A stretch of DNA of 61,456 bases from Roseburia porci (lineage in GTDB: Bacteria > Bacillota > Clostridia > Lachnospirales > Lachnospiraceae), in NCBI RefSeq assembly GCF_009695765.1, contig NZ_VUNI01000019.1, positions 1 to 61,456 of the forward strand. The letters run 5' to 3'. A program made the translations under genes and the position numbers. Under the pieces are notes generated by a model. It was not told where the DNA came from, did no database searches, and saw nothing but the letters and a program-made list of their open reading frames with translations. How positions within the stretch are numbered: position 1 is the first letter of the stretch; each line of letters opens with the position of its first letter. Of the stretch, positions 45,369 through 55,213 are shown piece by piece.

Positions 45369-46385
45369 ATGTTAGCAACAGATTTTTTACCTTTTAACAA
45401 GAAGAAGGAAACGGAGTACTTTACAAAAGCCGCTGAAATTTATGATGCTGTGAAAACCGGGGTTTGCAGGACACAGTTGCAACAAGATTTTGCAAAGCTT
45501 TCGGAGTATGAGCAGGCAGCTGTTGTGGAAAGCATCTTCGCAAATTTACACAAGGTTGCTACCAGAGAGGCTTGGTACATTATCAGATGCTATAAATTTG
45601 ATCCAAAAAAAGCGGAAGATCTGATTAGCATTATTGATGAGAAGATGGTTGAGATTTTCAACCTCTTCAACAAGAGTGCAGATACCGATTACACCATCAG
45701 TACCTTCATAGGTATTTATAAATTTGAGTATATTCGCTCTCTAATGGGCGAAGAGCGCAGTCTTTCAGAGGCAAAGATTAAGAATTTGAGCGCCATCCAT
45801 AGAACCATGGGGGAACTCATGAATGAGAATGGTATCGCTTCGGAAGATATTACTCCGAAAATGGTTAAAGAGAGAATGGACGAGAGATGGCCGTCGCATC
45901 CATTGTCAGTAGGACTTATCGAGAGCATGATGGATTGGCTCAAAGGCTCGTTGTCTATTGAAGAAATGTTTGATATAAATGACGTCCGGTTAAATGACTC
46001 GTCTCTTGTTACGGGATTTACGGAGGATGAGATTAATGTTTCCAATCTTGATTCGCGTACAAGAAGTTATTTTGGCAAGTTATTTGAGAAGATGACGGAT
46101 AAGGACTGGCTGGTATTCTTAAAAAATAATGGAATGCTCGGTGATGATTTGCAGGATATGGAAGCGGAAGAGTTTTCTGAGACAGAGATTTATTATACTG
46201 TTTTTGGAAAGAAGATCGGTGCTAATGCCAAAGAGAAGATGACAAAGACCGTTTATAACAGAACAATAAAGGTTAATAGAATCATGGACGGCATTCCGTA
46301 TAATGTCAAAAAGGAGTATGTGAAAGAATTTAAGGAATACTTCGAAGAGCAGGTAGAGCGTATTATTTCAGAATATTTCGAGTAA
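45369..46385 (+). CDS. sigma-factor-like protein of element 2
   Basis: The 338-residue protein has a helical N-terminal region that reads like sigma-70 region 2 (ATREAWYIIRCYKFDPKKAE, then STFIGIYKFEYIRSLMGEER) and a region 3-like helix (IHRTMGELMNENGIASEDIT). The C-terminal 130 residues are charged and unrecognised. AAGGAGG precedes the ATG. A diverged, frameshifted C-terminal copy lies at 56542. The sigma assignment is tentative; it may regulate the downstream cargo. Confidence 0.5.
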   Translation: MLATDFLPFNKKKETEYFTKAAEIYDAVKTGVCRTQLQQDFAKLSEYEQAAVVESIFANLHKVATREAWYIIRCYKFDPKKAEDLISIIDEKMVEIFNLFNKSADTDYTISTFIGIYKFEYIRSLMGEERSLSEAKIKNLSAIHRTMGELMNENGIASEDITPKMVKERMDERWPSHPLSVGLIESMMDWLKGSLSIEEMFDINDVRLNDSSLVTGFTEDEINVSNLDSRTRSYFGKLFEKMTDKDWLVFLKNNGMLGDDLQDMEAEEFSETEIYYTVFGKKIGANAKEKMTKTVYNRTIKVNRIMDGIPYNVKKEYVKEFKEYFEEQVERIISEYFE

Positions 46386-46403
46386 GATTCATTATGTTCC
46401 TAG

Positions 46404-46446
46404 GAGAGAGATGCTATTGTTTGCATCTCTCTTTTCTCTGTTTTAG
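46404..46446 (+). terminator. intrinsic terminator after the sigma-like gene
   Basis: GAGAGATGC and GCATCTCTC form a perfect stem, followed by TTTTCTC. The second copy has the equivalent at 56989. Confidence 0.75.
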
Positions 46447-46550
46447 GGAAATACGGCAAAGCTTTTCGCACATATCAATATATATTGTAAAGATGGCGTT
46501 ATGTAAAATTATCATATAAACAGAAGAAAGTTCATATGGAGGTAATGATT

Positions 46551-46763
46551 ATGTTGTATATATTATTTACAATCGGGTTTTTGTGGATTGGATGGAAATT
46601 AATAGTGTTAGCAATTAAGGCGGCATGGGGAATTACAAAGATTTTATTCTATCTGGTTTTCTTTCCAATAGTTTTGATTCTATTGGTTGTTGGCGGACTT
46701 ATATATGTAGCATTGCCAATACTAATAATAATTGGACTAATAGGGCTTTTGTGTGGAGAATAG
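46551..46763 (+). CDS. 70-residue membrane protein, copy 1
   Basis: Two or three hydrophobic spans (MLYILFTIGFLWIGWKLIVL, then FYLVFFPIVLILLVVGG and ALPILIIIGLIGLLCGE). It is nearly collinear with the protein at 57128. TGGAGG precedes ATG 46551; upstream in-frame ATGs overlap the ribosome binding site. In copy 2 a secreted protein follows; here DNA breaks off 40 bp later. Confidence 0.7.
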   Translation: MLYILFTIGFLWIGWKLIVLAIKAAWGITKILFYLVFFPIVLILLVVGGLIYVALPILIIIGLIGLLCGE

Positions 46764-46802
46764 AGCATAAAAATGGTATAATATTATAATGGTTTTTTAG
46801 GT

Positions 46803-47249
46803 GGGGGTGACGAGAGTAACCTTTGTTGGCGCGGAGTTTTCCGTACAATTCGCACACAGAAATTTTTGGATTGCGTCTATGGTAATCTCGAATCCATTTC
46901 AACTCTTCATCCGTATGGGCGTTTGGATGTTTTGAGAGAGGTCTATGGGATTTATCGAGCAAAGACTCTTTTGTCCCATCAAACTTTTTGTTCCATCGAA
47001 GAAGAGAAGATTTAGAGATATGATATCTTCGACAGACAAAAGAAACACCGACTCCGGAGCGATAAAGTTTGACTGCATAGAATTTTGTGTTAATTTCATG
47101 TGGCAAATATCGTTGTGAATGTGTTATTGTATTCATGACGGTTAAGTACTCCTTTTTGTTAGGGTTTTGGTTTGGCGATTAAAATTCTAATGTACTTAAC
47201 CGTTTTTGTATAGTGTTAGGGTGTCACATCAATTGTAACCCTACACAAT
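46803..47249 (-). mobile_element. truncated insertion sequence with transposase 5' part
   Basis: On the minus strand the frame from 47136 encodes a helix-turn-helix transposase start (INTKFYAVKLYRSGVGVSFV, then CRRYHISKSSLLRWNKKF) of a DDE-type (IS481/IS1202-like) element. Homology ends at GYSRHP near 46803 and the catalytic part is missing. The outer end TGTAGGGTTACAATTG lies near 47247. The joint to element 2 is at a short GGTGGGG word. Confidence 0.65.
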
Positions 47250-47274
47250 CTGAAAAAAATTACCCAAAATCCTC

Positions 47275-47382
47275 TTGACATATTGTCGTAGCAGTGGTAC
47301 ATTTATAATAAGTTAAACGGTTAAGCGAACTTGCAAATTGTGCAGTTTGCTTAAAATTTACCATTGATGCTTAACCGATTAA
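47275..47382 (+). promoter_or_regulatory. promoter and LacI-type operators of the maltodextrin operon
   Basis: TTGACA (47275-47280) and TACATT (47298-47303) are 17 bp apart. Downstream are two LacI/MalR-like palindromes, TTAAACGGTTAA (47313-47324) and TTAACCGATTAA (47371-47382), 58 bp apart, which would let the divergent regulator at 48570-49367 loop or block transcription. Confidence 0.6.
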
Positions 47383-47433
47383 CTAGAAGAATTAGAAAAC
47401 AGTCAAAATGAAAAAGAAAGGTAGCGGAGAAGG

Positions 47434-48567
47434 ATGAAAAGAAAAATATTAATGATTGTTTTAGCAGCATTGGTACTTTCCATAGGGACTGTGGGATGTG
47501 GTAACAATGAAACAAACACAGGAAGCAACACGCAGGAAGAGGTAAAGGAAGATACCTGTAAGGTAACGTTTTATGATTCTGACGGAAAAACAGAGTTAAA
47601 GACCCTGGAAGTAAAGAGCGGAGAATGTGCAGAAGAGTATGTACCGGAAAAGGAAGGATTTGTAGGATGGTTTGCAACACCTCAGATGTCACATCGATTT
47701 GACTTTTCTACACCAATTACAGAGGATACACAAGTTTTCGGTGGATTTGTGACTTATGTGGAAGACACCAGAGAATATTCTGTGGTAGGAAGTGGAACAA
47801 GTCCGGTATTGATGGAATCTAACTGGGGAAAAGTATTAGGTGATGCTCAGAAGATGACCAAGGAAGACAATGACGAGGCAAATGTTTATACCATTACGTT
47901 AGATTTAAATGAAGGTGATGAATTCCAGTTTGCGACCAATTCCAGTTGGCACAACCAGAGAGGATATGGTTATTTAGAGGGTATTTCTAAGGATGGAAAA
48001 GAATATTTTGCGAATGCCGGTGGATTAGGCGATGTAAGTACCAAGCGTTCCAATATCAAATGTGCGGTAGCAGGAAATTATACCTTTACTCTGACTACAT
48101 ATCCGGGTGAAGATACCTATGAAACTGATAATTCCAGTTATACAGAAGAAAATAAAGAGGCATTTAACATTAACGCTTATGATGTGATTACATGGACTTA
48201 TAATGGTGAAAGTACAGCTGACAACGGAGACACAAAGACCGATTATTATATCAAGGGCGCTAAGATTACCGGATGGGAAGATGTTTATACCGACGAAACA
48301 AGGTTTACAGAGGAAAATGGGGTCTATACACTGACCGTAGACTTAGAAGAAGGAGATGAATTCATCTTCACTTCAATGGTAACTGTTGGAGAGACCAGTG
48401 GAGTAGGAACAGAATATATTCGTTACAGCAACATTGCAGCAGATGATTTGGAAAGCCAGTCCTTTGTAACTGGTACAGATAGTGCTAATCTTGTAGCAAG
48501 TCAGGCAGGAACATATACATTTACTTATGATGCATCTACAAAGGTATTGACTGTAAATTGTCAGTAA
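47434..48567 (+). CDS. surface lipoprotein with InlB-type repeat and starch-binding-like domains
   Basis: The 377-residue protein has a lipoprotein signal peptide (LSIGTVGC, cysteine at residue 22), then an InlB-B-repeat-like segment (VTFYDSDGKTELKTLEVKSG, then EGFVGWF), and two related beta domains (YTITLDLNEGDEFQFATNSS and YTLTVDLEEGDEFIFTSMVT) like SusE/SusF starch-binding folds. It probably holds maltodextrin at the cell surface for the transporter. AAGG precedes the ATG. Confidence 0.75.
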   Translation: MKRKILMIVLAALVLSIGTVGCGNNETNTGSNTQEEVKEDTCKVTFYDSDGKTELKTLEVKSGECAEEYVPEKEGFVGWFATPQMSHRFDFSTPITEDTQVFGGFVTYVEDTREYSVVGSGTSPVLMESNWGKVLGDAQKMTKEDNDEANVYTITLDLNEGDEFQFATNSSWHNQRGYGYLEGISKDGKEYFANAGGLGDVSTKRSNIKCAVAGNYTFTLTTYPGEDTYETDNSSYTEENKEAFNINAYDVITWTYNGESTADNGDTKTDYYIKGAKITGWEDVYTDETRFTEENGVYTLTVDLEEGDEFIFTSMVTVGETSGVGTEYIRYSNIAADDLESQSFVTGTDSANLVASQAGTYTFTYDASTKVLTVNCQ

Positions 48568-48569
48568 GA

Positions 48570-49367
48570 CTATACCAGAATATTGTGTTCCTTAATAGGA
48601 ATACGTTTGATGGCATTTTCCATACAGGAAAATAAAACCTCAGCTTTCTCGGTGGTAAGCGTTGGAAGATAGCAGACCTTCGTATGGTCTTTGAAACAAT
48701 CATACAGGGTCTGTTCTACCACCAGAAAGTTCTGATTTGGAAGAGCGGAAATATCTGCAAAATCCTTTACATAAACGATGTTCTGAAAAAGAGGTTTCAG
48801 ATATTCTTTCCGTTCCAGATTAGGTGTTTCCAGCAGTAAAAGAGCGTAATCCTCTGAATGAAAATATGCACAAGCCTGTTGAGCCATTTTTTCATAATCC
48901 GAATTAACCTGGAAAAACAATGGGTCATTAATCATACAGTCCAGAGCAATCAGGGGAGCAAAGTTATTGTCACCAATTTGGAGGAAGTATTCTAAAGAAA
49001 CATCATAACATAGAATCGCATCTGCATGGTCGAATTTTTCCGTGCAGGTGTCACTTAAATAAATTAAGTCATAGTTCTTTTTATGAAGAAAAGAGGATAA
49101 AAAATTGATAAAATGCAGTTGTTCTGCATTTTTCAAGGTTGAAAAATCAGGAGTTACATAGAGCGCAACCATACCACTTCTGCTGGTGGCAAGAGCTTTC
49201 GCAGATTGGTTTGGGGTGTAGCCTAACAGGTTGATAACCTGTAGTACTTTTTTGCGGGTTTTGTCGCTAATTCGTTTGTCATTTCTTTCGTTGATGACAT
49301 AGGAAACAGTGGCAACAGAAACCCCCGCTTCTCTGGCTACGTCTTTTATAGTGATGTTATTTTTCAT
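48570..49367 (-). CDS. LacI-family regulator of maltodextrin use
   Basis: The 265-residue protein starts with a LacI helix-turn-helix (MKNNITIKDVAREAGVSVAT, then NERNDKRISDKTRKKVLQVI) and an effector domain of about 205 residues, shorter than the usual ~270. It is convergent with the lipoprotein gene (3-bp gap) and divergent from the amylase gene. The operators at 47313-47382 are its likely targets. Confidence 0.85.
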   Translation of the reverse strand: MKNNITIKDVAREAGVSVATVSYVINERNDKRISDKTRKKVLQVINLLGYTPNQSAKALATSRSGMVALYVTPDFSTLKNAEQLHFINFLSSFLHKKNYDLIYLSDTCTEKFDHADAILCYDVSLEYFLQIGDNNFAPLIALDCMINDPLFFQVNSDYEKMAQQACAYFHSEDYALLLLETPNLERKEYLKPLFQNIVYVKDFADISALPNQNFLVVEQTLYDCFKDHTKVCYLPTLTTEKAEVLFSCMENAIKRIPIKEHNILV

Positions 49368-49460
49368 TTCAATACGCTCCTTTTGCTCCTGAGTTAGTAA
49401 TTTTGTTATATAGAATTTTGGAAAATTTGTCAACTAGAAAGTACAGGAAAGGAAAAAGAC

Positions 49461-51143
49461 ATGAATGAATGTGCAATGTTGCATATCCCAGATTCCCGTT
49501 ATTGTTTTGCAACCGGAGAAAAGGAGTTAGTGCTTCGACTTCGGATGGCGCGAGAGGATGAAAAAGCAAAGGTTTTTCTGATATATGCGAAGAAATATGA
49601 TTTTACCTTCTGTCGGAAAAAATTGCCGATGGAAATCAAATACAGTGATAGACTTTATAATTATTACGAAATCAAAATGAGGCTTGAAGATGTAAGATTT
49701 GCCTACATTTTTCAAATAGAAGAGGATGGAAATACATGGTATTTCAGTGAGGATGGCGTCACAAAAGAGTATAAATTTGAAGAAGGGTTTTACAATTTCT
49801 TCCAGATGCCCTATATTAATAAAAACGATGTCATGGACACAGTAGACTGGATGAGAAGTGCTGTGTTCTATCAGATATTCGTAGAACGTTTCCGTCAGGG
49901 AAATGAAAAAAAGGACACAAGCTATATCAACATGAAGTGGGATGAAAAGCCAACTCCTAAGAGTTTTGCAGGAGGAGATTTGGCAGGAATCATCGAAAAA
50001 ATGGACTATTTAAAGGAGCTTGGAATCAATGCTTTGTATCTGACACCGGTATTTCGTTCCATTTCCAACCACAAATATGATATCATTGATTATTTTACGG
50101 TGGACCCACAGTTTGGAACAAAGGAAGAATTAAGACAGCTGGTAAAACTGGCACATGAAAATGGAATTCGCGTAGTACTGGATGCGGTATTCAACCATTG
50201 CAGTATGGAAATGCAGCAGTTTCAGGATGTGTTGGAAAAGGGAAGAGAATCCAGATTTTATGATTGGTTTATCATTGACGGAGATTTCCCGGAACCGGAA
50301 AAAATGAATTATGAGTGCTTTGCAGCATGTAACTATATGCCGAAGTTGAACACAGCAAATGAAGAAGTACAGGATTTCCTTTTGGAGATTGCAATATACT
50401 GGATTCGGGAAGCTGATATTGATGGATGGCGTTTGGATGTATCAGATGAGGTTTCTCATGGTTTCTGGAGAAGATTCCGTAAGGCAGTAAAAAAAGAAAA
50501 ACCGGACAGTGTCATTATCGGGGAAAATTGGCATGATGCCTATGCTTATCTTATGGGCGACCAGTACGACAGTATTATGAATTATGCATTTACCAAAGCA
50601 TGTCTGGATTATTTTGCAAAAGGAGTATTTTCTGCAAAGGATATGGCAGATAAGTTAAATTCAAATCTGATGCGAAATACAGAGCAGGTGAACCGTATGA
50701 TGTTGAATCTACTGGATTCTCACGATACCCATCGTTTTTTTACGGAAGTAAACAAAGATAAAGACAAGATGCTGGCAGCCATTGCATTGGAAATGGTGTT
50801 TGAAGGAGCGCCATGTCTTTATTATGGAACAGAACTCTGCATGGAGGGTGGCTATGATCCGGATTCCAGACGAGGATTCCCATGGGATACCAAGTCTTGG
50901 GATATGGATTTCCTAGAGAAAGTAAAGGAATTAATCCGCATTCGAAAACAGCCGGCAGTTCAGTATGGCGAAATCAAAATTGAGGAAGAGCAGGAAATGC
51001 TTCATGTAGAACGCATGTGGGAGAACAGCAAAATTATTTTAAGAATTAACATGACAGAGGAAGAAAAGAAAATTCCAAAGCAACCGGAGGAAACGGTACT
51101 TTGTGAAGATAATAGGTTTTTAATAACCATAACAGAGGCTTGA
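49461..51143 (+). CDS. GH13 maltodextrin hydrolase (neopullulanase/cyclomaltodextrinase type)
   Basis: The 560-residue enzyme has an N-terminal beta domain (about residues 1-120, CBM34-like) and a GH13 barrel with VVLDAVFNH near 238, the nucleophile D in GWRLDVSDEV near 325, the acid E in IIGENWHD near 354, and LLDSHDTHRF near 416. It has no signal peptide, so it acts in the cytoplasm on imported maltodextrins. It is followed by the transporter genes in the same operon. Confidence 0.88.
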   Translation: MNECAMLHIPDSRYCFATGEKELVLRLRMAREDEKAKVFLIYAKKYDFTFCRKKLPMEIKYSDRLYNYYEIKMRLEDVRFAYIFQIEEDGNTWYFSEDGVTKEYKFEEGFYNFFQMPYINKNDVMDTVDWMRSAVFYQIFVERFRQGNEKKDTSYINMKWDEKPTPKSFAGGDLAGIIEKMDYLKELGINALYLTPVFRSISNHKYDIIDYFTVDPQFGTKEELRQLVKLAHENGIRVVLDAVFNHCSMEMQQFQDVLEKGRESRFYDWFIIDGDFPEPEKMNYECFAACNYMPKLNTANEEVQDFLLEIAIYWIREADIDGWRLDVSDEVSHGFWRRFRKAVKKEKPDSVIIGENWHDAYAYLMGDQYDSIMNYAFTKACLDYFAKGVFSAKDMADKLNSNLMRNTEQVNRMMLNLLDSHDTHRFFTEVNKDKDKMLAAIALEMVFEGAPCLYYGTELCMEGGYDPDSRRGFPWDTKSWDMDFLEKVKELIRIRKQPAVQYGEIKIEEEQEMLHVERMWENSKIILRINMTEEEKKIPKQPEETVLCEDNRFLITITEA

Positions 51144-51165
51144 GAGGGAAAGGATTGGTGTAAAG

Positions 51166-52626
51166 ATGAAAAGAAAGAGTGCGTTGTTTATGGCAGTCAT
51201 TATGGGAATCTCCGTACTGACAGGTTGCGGAGGTGATTCCGGTGAAAAAAAGGATACGGCGAATACCGGACAGTCAGCAAACAGTGTGTTTACCGGGGAG
51301 TTGGAGGAGAATGTAACCATAAGAGTGTTGGAAAATGATACGGCAATTTCCAAGGGATACTTTGACGAGCTTATCAATGCCTTTAATGAAGAGTATAAAG
51401 ACAAGGGAATTACTGCGGTAGATGCAAACATGGATCAATATTTGGATCTTGCAAATGACGGACCTTATGGCTATGGACCAGATGTATTATATCAGGCAAA
51501 TGATATCATTATGCAGTATGCGGACGGAAAACATATTTATCCGCTTCCGGTAGAATCTATGGAATGTTATGAACAGATACCTGAAACTGCGTGGGATGCC
51601 TATAAGACAGAGGTGGATGGCAATACATATTACTGCGGTGTTCCGGTAAATGTACAGGCACCAATGCTTTATTATCGTACAGACCTTTTGCCGGCAGATT
51701 GGGAAACCACTTGGGATGATGATGGTAACAAAGTGCCGGATATGATTGAAAACTGGAATGATATGTATGCATTTTCTGTTGCAAGACATGGGGAAGATTC
51801 CTCTAAGTATGGTTATATGAAGTCACTGTATGATGTATATTTTTCCGGTGGATTCCTGTTTTCTTATGGTGGCTATGTGTTTGGAGATAACAATACCAAT
51901 CCGAAAGATATCGGATTTTCCAAGGGAGAGGCAGAGAAGGGCGCATGGGTGTTATCTCAGCTTGCGTCTACCATGAATGAAGAGTGTATTGATGATACGA
52001 TTACCACCAATGTATATAGTAAATTAGCAGATGGAACTTATTTTGCAACTATTTCTACACCGGATGTTTATTCCACATTTTTAGATGAGTTGACGATGGA
52101 ATATGAAAAAGAAGGATTAACCACAGAAGAGGCAAAAGCAAAGGCACAGGAAAATCTGGTAATGACTACGTTGCCACAACTTCCAGAAAGTGGTGATTTA
52201 ACAGAAGAAAATCCGACACTGATTGATACTAAGAGCATGGGTGGAGTAAATGGTTATGCGGTCAGTGCGTATACGAAAGCACCAAATGCCAGTCTTGCCT
52301 TTGTAGAATTTGCAGCTGACTATGAGATGCAGGTAAAACGAAGTGAGATGCTTGGAGTTGCACCGGCAAGAGAAGATGCGGCAGAAGAAGTAGGAGGAGT
52401 ATCAGAATTACTGTATCAGAATATGGAAAAAGGAACCATCGTGTTGATGCCATCGATTCAGGAAGTGTCACAGATTTGGACTCCGGCACAGACTTTTTTC
52501 ACTGATTTAGCAAAAGACGCTTTCCGCAGTGAGAGCGAGAAAAAGTATCCGGATATGGCATCCATGAAAGCTGGATTGGAGGATGTGGACGCTCAGATTT
52601 ACGATGCAATCTTTACCTTGAAGTAA
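51166..52626 (+). CDS. malE: maltodextrin ABC transporter substrate-binding lipoprotein
   Basis: The 486-residue lipoprotein has the lipobox VLTGCGG (cysteine near residue 21) and a MalE-type body (GPDVLYQANDIIMQYADGKH, then VNGYAVSAYTKAPNASLAFV). It delivers sugar to the two permeases that follow. No ATPase gene is nearby; a shared MsmK-type ATPase elsewhere is expected. Confidence 0.85.
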   Translation: MKRKSALFMAVIMGISVLTGCGGDSGEKKDTANTGQSANSVFTGELEENVTIRVLENDTAISKGYFDELINAFNEEYKDKGITAVDANMDQYLDLANDGPYGYGPDVLYQANDIIMQYADGKHIYPLPVESMECYEQIPETAWDAYKTEVDGNTYYCGVPVNVQAPMLYYRTDLLPADWETTWDDDGNKVPDMIENWNDMYAFSVARHGEDSSKYGYMKSLYDVYFSGGFLFSYGGYVFGDNNTNPKDIGFSKGEAEKGAWVLSQLASTMNEECIDDTITTNVYSKLADGTYFATISTPDVYSTFLDELTMEYEKEGLTTEEAKAKAQENLVMTTLPQLPESGDLTEENPTLIDTKSMGGVNGYAVSAYTKAPNASLAFVEFAADYEMQVKRSEMLGVAPAREDAAEEVGGVSELLYQNMEKGTIVLMPSIQEVSQIWTPAQTFFTDLAKDAFRSESEKKYPDMASMKAGLEDVDAQIYDAIFTLK

Positions 52627-52638
52627 GGAGAAGAAGAA

Positions 52639-53937
52639 ATGAAAGAAATAATAAAAAACAGCAACGGAAAGACAAAGCTGTCTATGATTATTATGGGAGC
52701 AGGACAGCTTGCCTATGGCAGAATCGGAAAAGGTCTGCTGTTCCTGCTGTCTGAAGTCAGTATATTATATTACTTTATCAGTCGGGGAATTGAAGACCTA
52801 AAAGGGTTCTTTACCTTAGGGGAGCAAAAGGGGGATGCCTGGCTGGGAATTCAGGGAGATAATTCTGTTATCATGCTTTTGATGGGAATTTTTGCATGGA
52901 TTGTGATAGCCGCTTTGGTGTGTCTATATCGTTGTAATGTTAAAGATGCTTATCATATGCAGAAACTCGCACAGCAGGGAAGACCTCTGCCAACATTTCG
53001 GCAGGAACTCTCTAGTTTGTTAGATAAAAAGTTTTATGCGACAGTATTAGTACTTCCTGTGGTTGGGGTATGTATTTTTAATATACTTCCCATCGTCTTT
53101 ATGATTTTAATTGCTTTTACCAACTACGGCGGAGATATCGTTCCCCCTGAACTGGTGGACTGGGTAGGAGTTCAGAACTTTTCAAAACTGCTGACATTGT
53201 CACAATTTGCACCGACATTTTTCAAGATTCTGGGTTGGAATTTACTGTGGGCAGTATTGTCTACAACGCTAAACTATTTTGCTGGATTAGGATTGGCGTT
53301 GTTATTGGATAAAAAATGTGTGAAAGGAAAAGCTTTCTGGCGGGCATTTCCGGTGCTTGCTTATGCGATTCCGGGATTTATTACCTTGCTTGCATTTAAG
53401 TTTATGTTCTCTTATGGAGGTCCAATCAATCAGTTGATTACAGCAAGCGGAGGAACAGCGATTGGTTTCTTGGATTTGGATGCAAAATGGTCCGCAAGAA
53501 TTATCGGACTTCTGGTGAACTGCTGGATTAGCGTTCCGTCCATTATGCTTCTTACAACGGGAATTTTGTCGAATCGTGATGAATCGTTATATGAGGCGGC
53601 AAGAATTGACGGAGCAAGCAGATGGAAACAATTTCAGAAGCTGACACTTCCTTTTGTATTGTTTTCCACTATGCCAGTATTAATCGGTCAGTTTACCGGA
53701 AATTTCAATAACTTTGGAATTTTCTATTTCTTAAGAGGTGGATTGTATCTGGATGGATATTTCCTTGCCAGTGACACGGATTTGTTGATTAACTGGTTGT
53801 ATAACTTGTCCATTGATAATAATTATTATTGTATCGGTGCGGCAATTAGTTTAGTGATTTTCATTATTACATCCATAATTTCATTAATTGTTTATGTGAA
53901 ATCACCATCCTATCGAGAGGAGGATACTTTCCAATGA
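52639..53937 (+). CDS. malF: maltodextrin ABC transporter permease, MalF type
   Basis: The 432-residue permease has an extended N-terminal part (two extra spans) and the EAA loop EAARIDGASRWKQFQKLTLP near residue 318. It overlaps malG by 4 bp. GGAG precedes the ATG. Confidence 0.9.
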   Translation: MKEIIKNSNGKTKLSMIIMGAGQLAYGRIGKGLLFLLSEVSILYYFISRGIEDLKGFFTLGEQKGDAWLGIQGDNSVIMLLMGIFAWIVIAALVCLYRCNVKDAYHMQKLAQQGRPLPTFRQELSSLLDKKFYATVLVLPVVGVCIFNILPIVFMILIAFTNYGGDIVPPELVDWVGVQNFSKLLTLSQFAPTFFKILGWNLLWAVLSTTLNYFAGLGLALLLDKKCVKGKAFWRAFPVLAYAIPGFITLLAFKFMFSYGGPINQLITASGGTAIGFLDLDAKWSARIIGLLVNCWISVPSIMLLTTGILSNRDESLYEAARIDGASRWKQFQKLTLPFVLFSTMPVLIGQFTGNFNNFGIFYFLRGGLYLDGYFLASDTDLLINWLYNLSIDNNYYCIGAAISLVIFIITSIISLIVYVKSPSYREEDTFQ

Positions 53938-54773
53938 GAAAAAAAAGAAGTGCCGGAAAAGTGGTGGACACTACCATTACCTATATATTGTTAATCGTAG
54001 TGGCATTTATATTCTTTTTTCCTTGCCTGTGGCTGATATTGGCATCCTTTTCAAAGTCAGGAACCATTTATTCCTTTGAAGGATTTTTTCCAAAGGAATA
54101 CAGTTTGGCAAGCTTTCAAAAATTATTTACAGATACATCAATGTATAATTATCCGAAGTGGTTTTTCAATACATTGTTTGTTGCAGCCGGAAGCTGTATT
54201 TTAGGAACGTTTTTAACTATCTTGACAGCTTATACCATGTCAAGATTTGAGTTTAGAGCAAGAAAGCCTATCATGAAAACAACCATGGTGCTTGGCATGT
54301 TTCCATCCTTTATGGGAATGATTGCAGTTTATCTTCTGATGACACAGTTTAATCTGATCAATCATCTTTGGGGATTGATTCTAATCTATAGTGCAGGAGC
54401 ACCGATGGGATATCTGACACAGAAAGGATTTTTTGATACGATTCCAAAAGCCGTAGATGAGGCAGCAAGGATTGATGGAGCTACGAATTTTCAAGTGTTT
54501 ACCAAAATCAATTTGCCGTTGTCAAAGCCGATTATTGTATATACAGCATTGACTTCCTTTACATGGCCATGGAGTGACTTTATTTTGCCAAAACTGTTAT
54601 TAAAAGAGAAGAATCTCTATACGGTAGCGGTAGGACTGATGAGTCTGGATGAGACAGAATTTGCAAGATTTGCAGCAGGAAGTGTCTTTATTGCAGTACC
54701 GATTGTATTGTTGTATTTCTGTCTGGTGAAAAACATGGTGAACGGAATGGCTGCCGGAGCTGTGAAAGGATAA
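53934..54773 (+). CDS. malG: maltodextrin ABC transporter permease, MalG type
   Basis: The 279-residue permease has six spans and the EAA loop DEAARIDGATNFQVFTKINL near residue 178. The start ATG overlaps the malF stop. It closes the operon. Confidence 0.9.
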   Translation: MRKKRSAGKVVDTTITYILLIVVAFIFFFPCLWLILASFSKSGTIYSFEGFFPKEYSLASFQKLFTDTSMYNYPKWFFNTLFVAAGSCILGTFLTILTAYTMSRFEFRARKPIMKTTMVLGMFPSFMGMIAVYLLMTQFNLINHLWGLILIYSAGAPMGYLTQKGFFDTIPKAVDEAARIDGATNFQVFTKINLPLSKPIIVYTALTSFTWPWSDFILPKLLLKEKNLYTVAVGLMSLDETEFARFAAGSVFIAVPIVLLYFCLVKNMVNGMAAGAVKG

Positions 54774-54844
54774 TATTTATATAGGAAAAAGATGCGCACA
54801 TCGCGGAGATAAAGTTAGTCGTAAACGATACCGCTTGGGCGCGA

Positions 54845-54874
54845 AAGAGTCCGGTGACGGACTCTTTTTTTAAT
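54845..54874 (+). terminator. intrinsic terminator after malG
   Basis: AAGAGTCCG and CGGACTCTT form a perfect 9-bp stem around GTGA, followed by T residues. Confidence 0.85.
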
Positions 54875-54929
54875 AGTTCTAAAATTATATATTAACTTAC
54901 GGATAAATAGTAGCGAGAGGAGGAGTGGG

Positions 54930-55213
54930 ATGACGATTTATCAGTTGATCAAAGTGCAATCAAAACTGTGATAGGAAATGGTATTTTCCATATTCTCCTT
55001 TTTGGTAACTTCCTGCCTTTATACTTAAATGCAGATAAATATTTTTCTACAAGACAGAGTTTTGGTCAGGATTATATTACTTCGCTGACCAATATTATGC
55101 AGCCTTGGACTGCGCCTGTGCTGTTGGTCTGCTGTTTTGTATCAGGTGTAATGGGGGCACTCCTTGGAAAGAAATTGTTGAAAAAGCATTTTGTTAAGGC
55201 AGGCATTGCATAA
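54930..55213 (+). pseudogene. internally deleted ECF transporter S component (MptD-like)
   Basis: The first 8 codons (MTIYQLIK) match the start of MptD/Trep_Strep-type S components, then the frame breaks. From 54968 the C-terminal third is open (RQSFGQDYITSLTNIMQPWT, then GVMGALLGKKLLKKHFVKAG). The middle, with most membrane spans, is deleted. It is part of a decaying operon with ecfT and ecfA. Confidence 0.75.

Larger units (their letters stand above)
27300..46803. mobile_element. integrative element 2 with ParA/ParB/RepA_N backbone
   Basis: It starts after a terminator with direct repeats TGATTCTAAA (from 27304), followed by xis and int. The backbone is RHH, ParA, ParB, RepA_N, accessory genes, ArdC-like, DUF5688, SpoVG pair, MOBP relaxase and a sigma-like gene. 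No VirB4, VirD4 or other pore genes were found, so it is mobilizable or a reduced conjugative element. The right end is a broken joint to an insertion sequence near 46803; no matching right attachment site is visible. Confidence 0.6.

Noticed and set aside
27300-46803. Calling element 2 a complete conjugative element
   Set aside because: No VirB4, VirD4/coupling protein or other pore genes were found between the partition genes and the relaxase.
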